The notes below the pieces were generated by a model. That model searched no databases and was not told the origin of the DNA. It saw nothing but the letters and a program-made list of their open reading frames with translations. From assembly GCF_003732425.1 (NCBI RefSeq), contig NZ_MOBX01000015.1:80303-144302 (forward strand): a stretch of 64,000 nucleotides of DNA, in the 5' to 3' direction. This document shows positions 42,909 to 50,195 of the stretch, in pieces. Each line of letters begins with the position of its first letter. Position 1 is the stretch's first letter. The position numbers and the translations under genes are program-made. The DNA is from Pseudomonas fluorescens. Its GTDB lineage: Bacteria; Pseudomonadota; Gammaproteobacteria; Pseudomonadales; Pseudomonadaceae.

Positions 42909-43715
42909 ATGCAACTCATCGATATCGGCGTCAACCTGACCAATCCCAGTTTCGCCGACAAACATCAGGCCGTGCTCGAGCGCGCCTATGCCGCCGGAGT
43001 CTGCCAACTGGTGCTGACCGGCACCAGCGTCGAGGGCAGCGAGCAAGCCCTGGAGCTGTGCCAGCAACTCGATGAAAGCGGCCAGCGACTGTTCGCCACC
43101 GCCGGTATTCACCCGCATTCGGCCAGTGACTGGAACGCTGACAGCGCGCGCCGCCTGCGCAGTTTGCTGAAGGAGTCCAATGTCGTCGCGGTGGGTGAGT
43201 GCGGGCTGGATTTCAACCGGGATTTCTCGCCGCGCCCACAGCAGGAAAAAGTCCTCGAAGAGCATCTGGCGCTGGCCGTTGAGCTGCAATTGCCGGTGTT
43301 CCTGCACGAACGTGACGCGAGTCAGCGCCTGCTGGAAATCCTCAAGGACTTCCGCGATCACCTGCCGGCCGCTGTGGTGCACTGCTTCACCGGCGAGCAA
43401 AAAGCCCTGTTCAGCTACCTCGATCTGGATCTGCACATTGGTATTACCGGCTGGATCTGCGATGAGCGCCGGGGCACGCATTTGCATCCGCTGGTGAAAG
43501 AGATCAAGCGTGGACGGTTGATGCTGGAAAGCGATGCGCCGTATCTGTTGCCGCGCACGTTGCGGCCGAAACCGAAGAACGGGCGCAATGAGCCGGCGTA
43601 TCTGACTGAAGTGCTGCGTGAAGTGGCGTTGCATCGCGGCGAAACCGAGGAAGATCTGGCGGCGCACACCACTGCCTGTGCCCGAACGTTCTACAACCTC
43701 CCGGCATTGGCGTAA
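42909..43715 (+). CDS. tatD: TatD-family metal-dependent DNase
   Basis: A TIM-barrel hydrolase of 268 residues. Metal and catalytic residues are in MQLIDIGVNLTN, TAGIHPHSASDW, VAVGECGLDFNRDF, VFLHERDA, VVHCFTGEQ and MLESDAPYLLPR. TatD is a cytoplasmic 3'-5' exonuclease linked to quality control of Tat substrates and DNA repair. GAGGT stands 8 bases before ATG 42909, and longer frames lack support. Confidence 0.94.
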   Translation: MQLIDIGVNLTNPSFADKHQAVLERAYAAGVCQLVLTGTSVEGSEQALELCQQLDESGQRLFATAGIHPHSASDWNADSARRLRSLLKESNVVAVGECGLDFNRDFSPRPQQEKVLEEHLALAVELQLPVFLHERDASQRLLEILKDFRDHLPAAVVHCFTGEQKALFSYLDLDLHIGITGWICDERRGTHLHPLVKEIKRGRLMLESDAPYLLPRTLRPKPKNGRNEPAYLTEVLREVALHRGETEEDLAAHTTACARTFYNLPALA

Positions 43716-43720
43716 TGCCG

Positions 43721-43800
43721 CAAAAGATCGCAGCCTTCGGCAGCTCCTACAAGGTGTACGCCATCCGAATGTAGGAGCTGCCGAAGGCTGCGATCTTTTG
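43721..43800. repeat. REP pair, type B
   Basis: Exact 31-base inverted arms (43721-43751 and 43770-43800), starting 6 bases after the tatD stop, so they could double as an mRNA 3' end structure. Confidence 0.92.
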
Positions 43801-43891
43801 ATCTCTTGACCCACATCAAATAGAGCCTTCTGCATAGCGGCACAATGCTGGCACCTTGCCAAAACTGTTTCCGCTATCAGAGAAGACCTCC

Positions 43892-45373
43892 ATGGGTGCC
43901 TGGCTTAGCAATATCTCGCTGAAATACAAATTCTGGGCGGTCAATGCGGTCGCCTTCGTCACCACCCTGCTGCTGGTGCTGTACGCCGTGCAGCTCGAAC
44001 AACAGGCGCGCAGTCACGCGTCACAAGTATCCGCACAAACCCAGGCGCAATTGCTCAAGGCCTGGCCGGCCGGGCAGCCGCTGCCGAAGGCGGATCAAGT
44101 GCTGACCTTTAAACGCGGTGAAGCACCGCGCCTGAACGATCAACCCTTGCTGGAAATCACTGAACGCAACGGCTGGAACGACATCAATTACATGCCGTTG
44201 TTCGGCGAAAATCCGTTGATGGGCGCTGAGGTGTTCAGTCGTGCCGATGGCCAGCAGGTTGCGGTGATTGCTTATGGCCCGAGCCTGAGCCAGGTCTTCA
44301 GTGAGCGTTTCGCCAACTATGCAGCGGCGGTGTTCATTCTGATGTTAGCCATGCTGTGCGCCTCACAACTGTTGATTCGCTTCCTGCTCAGCCAGCTCAA
44401 CACCTTGAAAGACGTAATGCTCCACGTCGAGAAAAGCGGCGATCTCTCGGCTCGCGTACCGCTGGCCGGAAAAGATGAGGTCGGGCAGATGGCCAATGCG
44501 TTCAACGCGATGCAGGCCGGTTATCAACGTGTCGTCACCACGGTGGCCAATACCGCGCGGCAACTGGATGTCGGCGCAGCGCGGCTGGCATCGAGCATGA
44601 ACGAAGTGCGCCACGGCATGCTCGGCCAGCAGAGCGAAACCGATCAGGCCGCCACCGCGATCAACGAAATGACCGCCACCGTTTACCACATCGCCCAGCA
44701 CGCCGGCGCCACCCGCGACCTGTCGCAGACCGCCGATGGTCTCGCCGGCAGCGGTCAGCAAGTCGTCGCGCGAGTGCAGCAGTCGATTGCCGGACTCTCC
44801 AGCGGAGTGCAGCAAACGGCCGAGATGATTCAACGGCTGGCCGAAGACAGCCAGAAGATCAACGGCGTGGTCAGCGTGATTCACAGCATTGCCGAGCAGA
44901 CCAACCTGCTGGCACTGAACGCTGCCATCGAAGCCGCCCGCGCCGGTGAGATGGGCCGAGGCTTTGCGGTGGTGGCCGATGAGGTGCGCAACTTGGCCAA
45001 ACGTGTGCAGACCTCGACTGACGAGATCACCACCATGGTTTCGGCGCTGCAGGCTGGCACCCGCGATGCGGTGGATTTCATGCAGGAAAGCTCGTACAAG
45101 GCCGACGACTGCGTGCAGCAAGCGCAAGAAGCTGGCGAGGCGCTGGCGGAAATCACCGGCGCGGTGGCGCAGATGCGTGAAAGCAATACGCAGATTGCCG
45201 TGGCGGCGGAGCAGCAAAGCCAGGTCGCCGAGGAGATGAACCGGGCAGTGGTGAGTATTCGCGATGTGACCGAGAACACTGTGCAGCAGACTGTGGATTC
45301 GGCGACGACCAGCAATGAGTTGGCGACGCTGGCTGGGGAGCTCAACAAAGCAATTGGGCAGTTGAAACTCTGA
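43892..45373 (+). CDS. methyl-accepting chemotaxis protein
   Basis: A chemoreceptor of 493 residues. A first helix (about 15-35) precedes a short periplasmic region of about 110 residues, then come a second helix (about 140-165), HAMP, and the cytoplasmic signalling hairpin with IHSIAEQTNLLALNAAIEAARAGE. Adaptation helices flank it (NEMTATVYHIAQ, AVVADEVRNLAKR). The ligand is unknown because the sensor domain is small and does not resemble Cache or 4HB. It is transcribed alone, between two type B repeats. Confidence 0.92.
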   Translation: MGAWLSNISLKYKFWAVNAVAFVTTLLLVLYAVQLEQQARSHASQVSAQTQAQLLKAWPAGQPLPKADQVLTFKRGEAPRLNDQPLLEITERNGWNDINYMPLFGENPLMGAEVFSRADGQQVAVIAYGPSLSQVFSERFANYAAAVFILMLAMLCASQLLIRFLLSQLNTLKDVMLHVEKSGDLSARVPLAGKDEVGQMANAFNAMQAGYQRVVTTVANTARQLDVGAARLASSMNEVRHGMLGQQSETDQAATAINEMTATVYHIAQHAGATRDLSQTADGLAGSGQQVVARVQQSIAGLSSGVQQTAEMIQRLAEDSQKINGVVSVIHSIAEQTNLLALNAAIEAARAGEMGRGFAVVADEVRNLAKRVQTSTDEITTMVSALQAGTRDAVDFMQESSYKADDCVQQAQEAGEALAEITGAVAQMRESNTQIAVAAEQQSQVAEEMNRAVVSIRDVTENTVQQTVDSATTSNELATLAGELNKAIGQLKL

Positions 45374-45378
45374 AGATC

Positions 45379-45454
45379 AAAAGATCGCAGCCTTCGGCAG
45401 CTCCTACAGATGTACGCATTTCAATGTAGGAGCTGCCGAAGGCTGCGATCTTTT
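45379..45454. repeat. REP pair, type B
   Basis: Exact 30-base inverted arms (45379-45408 and 45425-45454), beginning 6 bases after the chemoreceptor stop. Confidence 0.92.
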
Positions 45455-45560
45455 TTGTCCATCATCCCTATGATGCCAATAGCCAACCTTGATTCGCCGC
45501 CCTCCGCGCCCGGGCCTATTCTTCAACCATGTGTTCAACATGGATCGAGGAGTAGTCAAC

Positions 45561-45926
45561 ATGGGCAAACGTCACCCCAACCTTCCCGCGTGGCAATGGC
45601 GCGCTTACCCGGGCAATCATCAGCACCCGACCAATCTGGTGCTGCACCTGATTGCCGTGCCGTTGTTCATCGTCGCGTTTCTGCTGATCGTCTCCGGGGT
45701 GTTCAGCCTGAGTCTGGCCAGCGTCGCCATCGGCGTAATCGGCATCATCGCGGCGCTGGGTTTGCAGCGTCATGGCCACAGCCTGGAGGCGCAAGCCTCC
45801 GAGCCGTTCAGTGATCGTAAAGACGCGATGTCGCGTTTATTGGTCGAGCAGTTTCTGACCTTTCCGCGCTTCTTTCTCAGTGGCGGCTGGTGGCGCGCCT
45901 GGCGTGAGCGCCACCGTCGGCATTGA
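45561..45926 (+). CDS. small DUF962/Mpo1-like membrane protein
   Basis: This 121-residue protein has two hydrophobic helices (about 28-50 and 52-72) and the motif HQHPTNLVLHLIAVPLF, which resembles the Hx4Nx3HxxG/A-P pattern of DUF962 proteins. The yeast relative Mpo1 is an iron-dependent oxygenase of 2-hydroxy fatty acids, but activity here is untested and the match is short. GAGGAG lies 8 bases before ATG 45561. It converges with the thioesterase gene. Confidence 0.72.
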   Translation: MGKRHPNLPAWQWRAYPGNHQHPTNLVLHLIAVPLFIVAFLLIVSGVFSLSLASVAIGVIGIIAALGLQRHGHSLEAQASEPFSDRKDAMSRLLVEQFLTFPRFFLSGGWWRAWRERHRRH

Positions 45927-45927
45927 G

Positions 45928-46722
45928 TCAGGCGAAAATCGTGACGGTCTGGCGACTCATGGCAATCAACTCACCTTCCGCGCTCCACAGCTTGGCGGCC
46001 ACATGGCCATAGCCGTCGGCGGCGTACTCGATGTCGGCGAGGTACTGGCACCAGTCCAGCGTGCTCAAATCGTGTAGCGGCTGTACGAACTCAATGGTCC
46101 AGGTCAGCGTACTGCCGGGGGCAGGCTTCTTCAGATACGGCAACAGCGCGGGCGGCCACGCGTCCACCAAGGCCAGCAGATGCGCCTCATTGACCGGCTC
46201 TTCTTTGACATCTCCGCGCAAGCGCACCCAGCCGCCCATCAGCCGCGATTGAGTGCCGGTGAACGGCATACCGCCAACACTCCAGCGCATCGCCAGATGG
46301 CGCATGAACTCCGGGGTCACGCCTTTGATATACGGCAACTCCTGGCATTCGTCCCAGTGCTTCATTGATGGCGCCGGATACGCTTCGACTGCCACCTCCG
46401 AGGGCCGCGAAGCACCGAAGCTGCCCTGAACGATCGTCACCACCTGACCATTCTGCATCGCCCGGCCCATGACCTGGCTGACGGCCTTGCCTTCGCGCAG
46501 TACATCGACTTCGAAACTCACCGGGACTTCGGGTTCGACAGGGCCGACAAAGGTGATCGCCAACGAACGCACCGGACGATCCGCTGGGACTTTCGCGCGC
46601 ATGGCTTCGTATTGCAGCGCGGCCACCAGGCCACCGAAACTGGCACGGCCCTGGCCCCATTCGGCAGGGATCGTCAGTTCCGGTTGACGGCGGACCGCCT
46701 CGAGCAGATCGCTAAAGCGCAT
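45928..46722 (-). CDS. acyl-CoA thioesterase family protein (double hot-dog)
   Basis: The protein of 264 residues has the two-hot-dog layout of the TesB/Acot8-like family: QGRASFGGLVAALQYEAMRA in the first half and STLTWTIEFVQPLHDLSTL in the second. The family hydrolyses acyl-CoA in the cytoplasm. The catalytic Asp/Gln/Thr set is not unambiguous, so the exact substrate remains open. It is a single-gene unit whose stop is one base from that of the convergent gene. Confidence 0.85.
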   Translation of the reverse strand: MRFSDLLEAVRRQPELTIPAEWGQGRASFGGLVAALQYEAMRAKVPADRPVRSLAITFVGPVEPEVPVSFEVDVLREGKAVSQVMGRAMQNGQVVTIVQGSFGASRPSEVAVEAYPAPSMKHWDECQELPYIKGVTPEFMRHLAMRWSVGGMPFTGTQSRLMGGWVRLRGDVKEEPVNEAHLLALVDAWPPALLPYLKKPAPGSTLTWTIEFVQPLHDLSTLDWCQYLADIEYAADGYGHVAAKLWSAEGELIAMSRQTVTIFA

Positions 46723-46847
46723 GGCAACCTCAGAAAACGAGAAAGGAATGCAGGAATCTTAACCAGACCTGCACAGCGCCGCAGCGTCTATTCCGGTCAA
46801 ATGGGCTGACAGAAAGGCCTTACCGTATTTCAAATTTAGTCACAAAA

Positions 46848-46938
46848 CCCTGTAGGAGCTGCCGAAGGCTGCGATCTTTTGATTTTGATTTTTAACAACA
46901 AGATCAAAAGATCGCAGCCTTCGGCAGCTCCTACAGGG
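46848..46938. repeat. REP pair, type B, longest arms
   Basis: Exact 36-base inverted arms (46848-46883 and 46903-46938), separated by 19 AT-rich bases. Here the orientation is reversed relative to the other type B pairs. Confidence 0.93.
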
Positions 46939-46956
46939 GATATCGCGGGGCTCAGG

Positions 46957-47721
46957 TTATTTGAAACAGGCTGAACTGAGTTTTTCCAGCACGCGATCAG
47001 CCTTGCTTTCGGCGTTGATCATGGTCGCCTGCCAAGTGGCGACACAGGGCTGTAAATCAGCCTCAAGCTCGGCCTTCGCCAGCCACTGCCAGCAGTCGTG
47101 CCAGTCACCCAACGCGCCTTGAGCAGACTTGAGACGCGCCAGCGCCGCCTCGGGCAAGCGGTCCAGTTCGGGATAGGCTTCGATGCCGTAACGCACGCGT
47201 TTGATCAACAAGCGCAGGCGATGGCGGTCGTGGGCCGGGTCGTGTAGCGCCTCGTCGAGTTTCTGCCATTGCTTGCCCAAGCGTTTTTCGATGCGCTTGT
47301 CCAAACCCTTGAGCAAGCCCTGACGCTGGGAAGCGCGCAGGAATCGCGGGAACGCGTCGAGAATCATCAGCAGCGAGGCCACTTCGGCACTCGCCGCCAG
47401 CGCCGGATAGGCCTCGGCCATTTGCGCCATGCGACGTTGCGCAGCATCAGGCTGATCATGCGCGAGCAGGTAGGCCGCCAACACCTCGCGATCGCGCCAC
47501 GGGGTGGTCAATTGGCCGACGGCCGAGGCGGCATCTTCCAGTTGCTCGACCCCGGGCAAACCGCGCAAGGGTCGCAACAGGCTGCGCAAACGCCGCACCG
47601 TGGTGCGCAGATCATGCAGCGCTTCGGGGTCGGTACGTGCCGTCAAGCGCGCCTGACAGGCCAGCAGCCGCACTTCCAGACTCAGGACATGAGCCACCAA
47701 CCGATCAACCAACGCAGACAT
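46957..47721 (-). CDS. CHAD domain protein
   Basis: A helical CHAD protein of 254 residues. It has the conserved HDLRTTVRRLRSLLRPL (basic, phosphate-binding) and RLRLLIKRVRYGIEAY repeats that bind polyphosphate. AGGAG lies 6 bases before ATG 47721; an earlier ATG at 47739 is less well placed. No CYTH triphosphatase domain is attached or adjacent, so it is a stand-alone CHAD protein, probably associated with polyphosphate granules. Confidence 0.9.
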   Translation of the reverse strand: MSALVDRLVAHVLSLEVRLLACQARLTARTDPEALHDLRTTVRRLRSLLRPLRGLPGVEQLEDAASAVGQLTTPWRDREVLAAYLLAHDQPDAAQRRMAQMAEAYPALAASAEVASLLMILDAFPRFLRASQRQGLLKGLDKRIEKRLGKQWQKLDEALHDPAHDRHRLRLLIKRVRYGIEAYPELDRLPEAALARLKSAQGALGDWHDCWQWLAKAELEADLQPCVATWQATMINAESKADRVLEKLSSACFK

Positions 47722-47800
47722 CACTTGCTCCTGATTCAAATGGCTCTGAAGAACATGCTGCCGTTTCGTGAACGCAGCCTCCTTGCTTCACGTCAGCAGC

Positions 47801-48079
47801 TTAGCGCCCGGCGCGGGATTCGCGAATGTAGAAGCGCGCCTTCTCGGCTTTCTTGCTGCAGCCTTCGAACCCTTCGAATTGCTGTTGGGTCTTGGCGGCG
47901 GTCAGCAGCGACAACGCTTTGGAGTAGCTGACGGTGCCGGCAAAGCCTTCAGCCTTGGCCAGATCCAGTTCATGCCAGGCCGCGTCGAGCTGGCTGCCGC
48001 AGCTGTCGCGGTAAGCGGTTTTACCGGCGCAACCGGCCAATGCCAAGGCCATCAACGGCACACAGATCCAGGCTTTCAT
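47801..48079 (-). CDS. small predicted lipoprotein
   Basis: A secreted lipoprotein of 92 residues with lipobox LALAGCAGK (Cys at 17) and a mature helical part (LDAAWHELDLAKAEGFAGTV, YSKALSLLTAAKTQQQFEGFEGC) with two further cysteines that could pair. The residue after the lipid-Cys is Ala, which fits outer-membrane sorting. It lies upstream of the CHAD gene on the same strand, 79 bases away. Function unknown. Confidence 0.82.
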   Translation of the reverse strand: MKAWICVPLMALALAGCAGKTAYRDSCGSQLDAAWHELDLAKAEGFAGTVSYSKALSLLTAAKTQQQFEGFEGCSKKAEKARFYIRESRAGR

Positions 48080-48294
48080 CACTCACACCTCAAATAGGTC
48101 AACAGTCGTGCAGGTAAGACGGTCTGGCTGCGAAAAAGTGCCTCGCCGGCGGGTGAAACCACGCAACTGAGAAGGATAGCGCTGAAGGGCCATGCAGTAG
48201 CGAAAAAACGACGTCACTGGCGCACTCAACGACTTCGGCGATTGAGCCTGCCCGGCGATGGGTGCATTGTGGAACCTTGTCGGGAGGACGCTGG

Positions 48295-49332
48295 ATGAAA
48301 AAACGTGTTGCGCTGGTGCTGGGTTCCGGTGGCGCCCGGGGCTATGCCCATATCGGGGTTATTGAAGAGATCGAGAAACGCGGTTACGAAATCGCCTGCA
48401 TTGCCGGCTGTTCGATGGGCGCCGTGGTTGGCGGAATCTATGCCGCCGGCAAACTCGACGTTTACAAGAACTGGATCGAAAGCCTCGATTACCTCGACGT
48501 CTTGCGCCTGGTCGACGTCAGTTTTCGCCTCGGTGCGATTCGCGGCGAAAAGGTCTTCGGCCAGATCCGCAAGATCGTCGGCGAGGTCAACATCGAAGAC
48601 TTGCGCATCCCCTACACCGCCGTCGCCGCCGACCTCACCAATCAACAGGAGATCTGGTTTCAGGAAGGCTGCCTGCATCAGGCCATGCGCGCCTCGGCGG
48701 CGATTCCCAGCCTGTTCACCCCCGTGATGCAGGGCAATCGCATGCTGGTCGACGGCGGCATTCTCAACCCGTTGCCGATCGTGCCGGTGGTGTCGAGCCA
48801 CTGCGATCTGATCATCGCGGTCAATCTCAACTCGACCAACCAGCGTCACTACAAATTGCCGGTGATCCAGCGCCCGGCGGCGTTCCGCTCACGCTTCGAC
48901 AGCCTGATCAGTTCACTGGGATCGAAGATGCCGTTCCGCCGTACACAGGCCGAGCAACTGCTGCGCCTCGAACAGGAAGCGCTGCGCGCCGAAGCGGCGG
49001 ACATTAACCCCTGGCTTGACGGCGCCGAGCCGGAGAGCCAGCAACCGGCGGCCGCGCCCGAGCGTGAAGGCGCACCGAAATCGGCCACCGGTTCATTCAT
49101 CATCGATAACGTTGGGCCGGCCTCGTTGCTGGACTTGATCAACCAGAGTTTCGAGGTCATGCAGACCTCGCTGGCGCAGTACAAGATCGCCGGGTATCCG
49201 CCGGATATCCTGATCAACGTGCCGAAACGGGTGTGTCGGTTTTTCGAGTTTTACAAGGCGCCAGAGTTGATCGCGTTGGGACGCGAGATTGCCCGGGATA
49301 CGCTGGATCGGTATGACAGTGAGCAGGGGTGA
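48295..49332 (+). CDS. patatin-like phospholipase (RssA/YchK-like)
   Basis: The protein of 345 residues has the oxyanion loop GSGGARGYAHIGV, the nucleophile GCSMGAVVGG and the catalytic Asp in LVDGGILNPLP. After residue 215 comes a charged linker (PEREGAPKS) and a helical domain. Patatins hydrolyse acyl esters of membrane lipids; this branch is cytoplasmic and non-secreted. GGGAGGA stands 6-8 bases before ATG 48295. Confidence 0.92.
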   Translation: MKKRVALVLGSGGARGYAHIGVIEEIEKRGYEIACIAGCSMGAVVGGIYAAGKLDVYKNWIESLDYLDVLRLVDVSFRLGAIRGEKVFGQIRKIVGEVNIEDLRIPYTAVAADLTNQQEIWFQEGCLHQAMRASAAIPSLFTPVMQGNRMLVDGGILNPLPIVPVVSSHCDLIIAVNLNSTNQRHYKLPVIQRPAAFRSRFDSLISSLGSKMPFRRTQAEQLLRLEQEALRAEAADINPWLDGAEPESQQPAAAPEREGAPKSATGSFIIDNVGPASLLDLINQSFEVMQTSLAQYKIAGYPPDILINVPKRVCRFFEFYKAPELIALGREIARDTLDRYDSEQG

Positions 49333-49366
49333 TCGGGCCTGATTTCTCGGGTGTGTTTGATGACAT

Positions 49367-49443
49367 CTTCGCGAGCAAGCTCGCTCCCACAGGGGATTTG
49401 TGAACGACGCAGATCCAGTGTGGGAGCGAGCCTGCTCGCGAAG
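49367..49443. repeat. REP pair, type A
   Basis: 25-base inverted arms (49367-49391 and 49419-49443) with one mismatch. Confidence 0.88.
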
Positions 49444-49451
49444 AGGCCAGA

Positions 49452-50147
49452 TCAGCCAACATCACTCAACAGCCGATAGCCAACCCCGGCCTCAGTGACA
49501 ATAAACCGCGGCCGCGTCGGATCATCCGCCAGTTTCTGGCGCAAATGCCCCACCACAATCCGCAGATAATGGCTGTCCTCGGTGTGCGTCGGCCCCCAGA
49601 TATCCTTGAGCAATTGCTGCTGGGTAATCACCCGTCCCGGATGCCGTGCCAGTTGCGCCAGCACTGCGTATTCCTTGCGGGTCAGCGCCACTTCGACACC
49701 GTCGAGCAACACCCGCCGATAGGCCAGGTCCACCGTCAGCGGGCCAAACGTCAGCGCCGCCTGTTGCGCCTCCCCTGCCGGAGCCTGACGCAACAACGCA
49801 CGAACCCGGGCGAGAAATTCCTGAATGCCAAACGGTTTGGTCACGTAATCATTGGCACCGCCATCCAGCGCCTGGACTTTCTGCCCTTCGCTGGCGCGCA
49901 CCGACAACACCAGCACCGGCGCCGTGGCCCACTCGCGAAACTCGCGCAGCACCTGCTGGCCGTCCATGTCCGGCAAACCGAGGTCGAGCACCAACAAGTC
50001 CGGCTTGTTCAGTGCGGCCTGCGCCAGCCCTTCGGCACCGGTGCCGGCCTCGAGCACTTTGTAGCCCTGGGAAGCGAGGCTGATGCGCAGAAACTTGCGG
50101 ATCTGCGGTTCGTCGTCGATGACCAAAATGGTCGCGGTCTGGCTCAT
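49452..50147 (-). CDS. kdpE: KdpE response regulator of the kdp K+ operon
   Basis: An OmpR-type regulator of 231 residues with a receiver (TILVIDDEPQIRKFLRI, phospho-Asp in LLVLDLGLPDMDG, Lys in YVTKPFGIQE) and a C-terminal winged helix (TRKEYAVLAQLARHPGRVIT). Phosphorylated by KdpD, it activates kdpFABC under low K+ or osmotic stress. It is the last gene of the unit, 48 bases after kdpD. A candidate binding site lies upstream of kdpF. Confidence 0.96.
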   Translation of the reverse strand: MSQTATILVIDDEPQIRKFLRISLASQGYKVLEAGTGAEGLAQAALNKPDLLVLDLGLPDMDGQQVLREFREWATAPVLVLSVRASEGQKVQALDGGANDYVTKPFGIQEFLARVRALLRQAPAGEAQQAALTFGPLTVDLAYRRVLLDGVEVALTRKEYAVLAQLARHPGRVITQQQLLKDIWGPTHTEDSHYLRIVVGHLRQKLADDPTRPRFIVTEAGVGYRLLSDVG

Positions 50148-50195
50148 GAATTCACATCAACACAAAAGATTGGCAAGAGAGTAGCGCAGTCGCGA

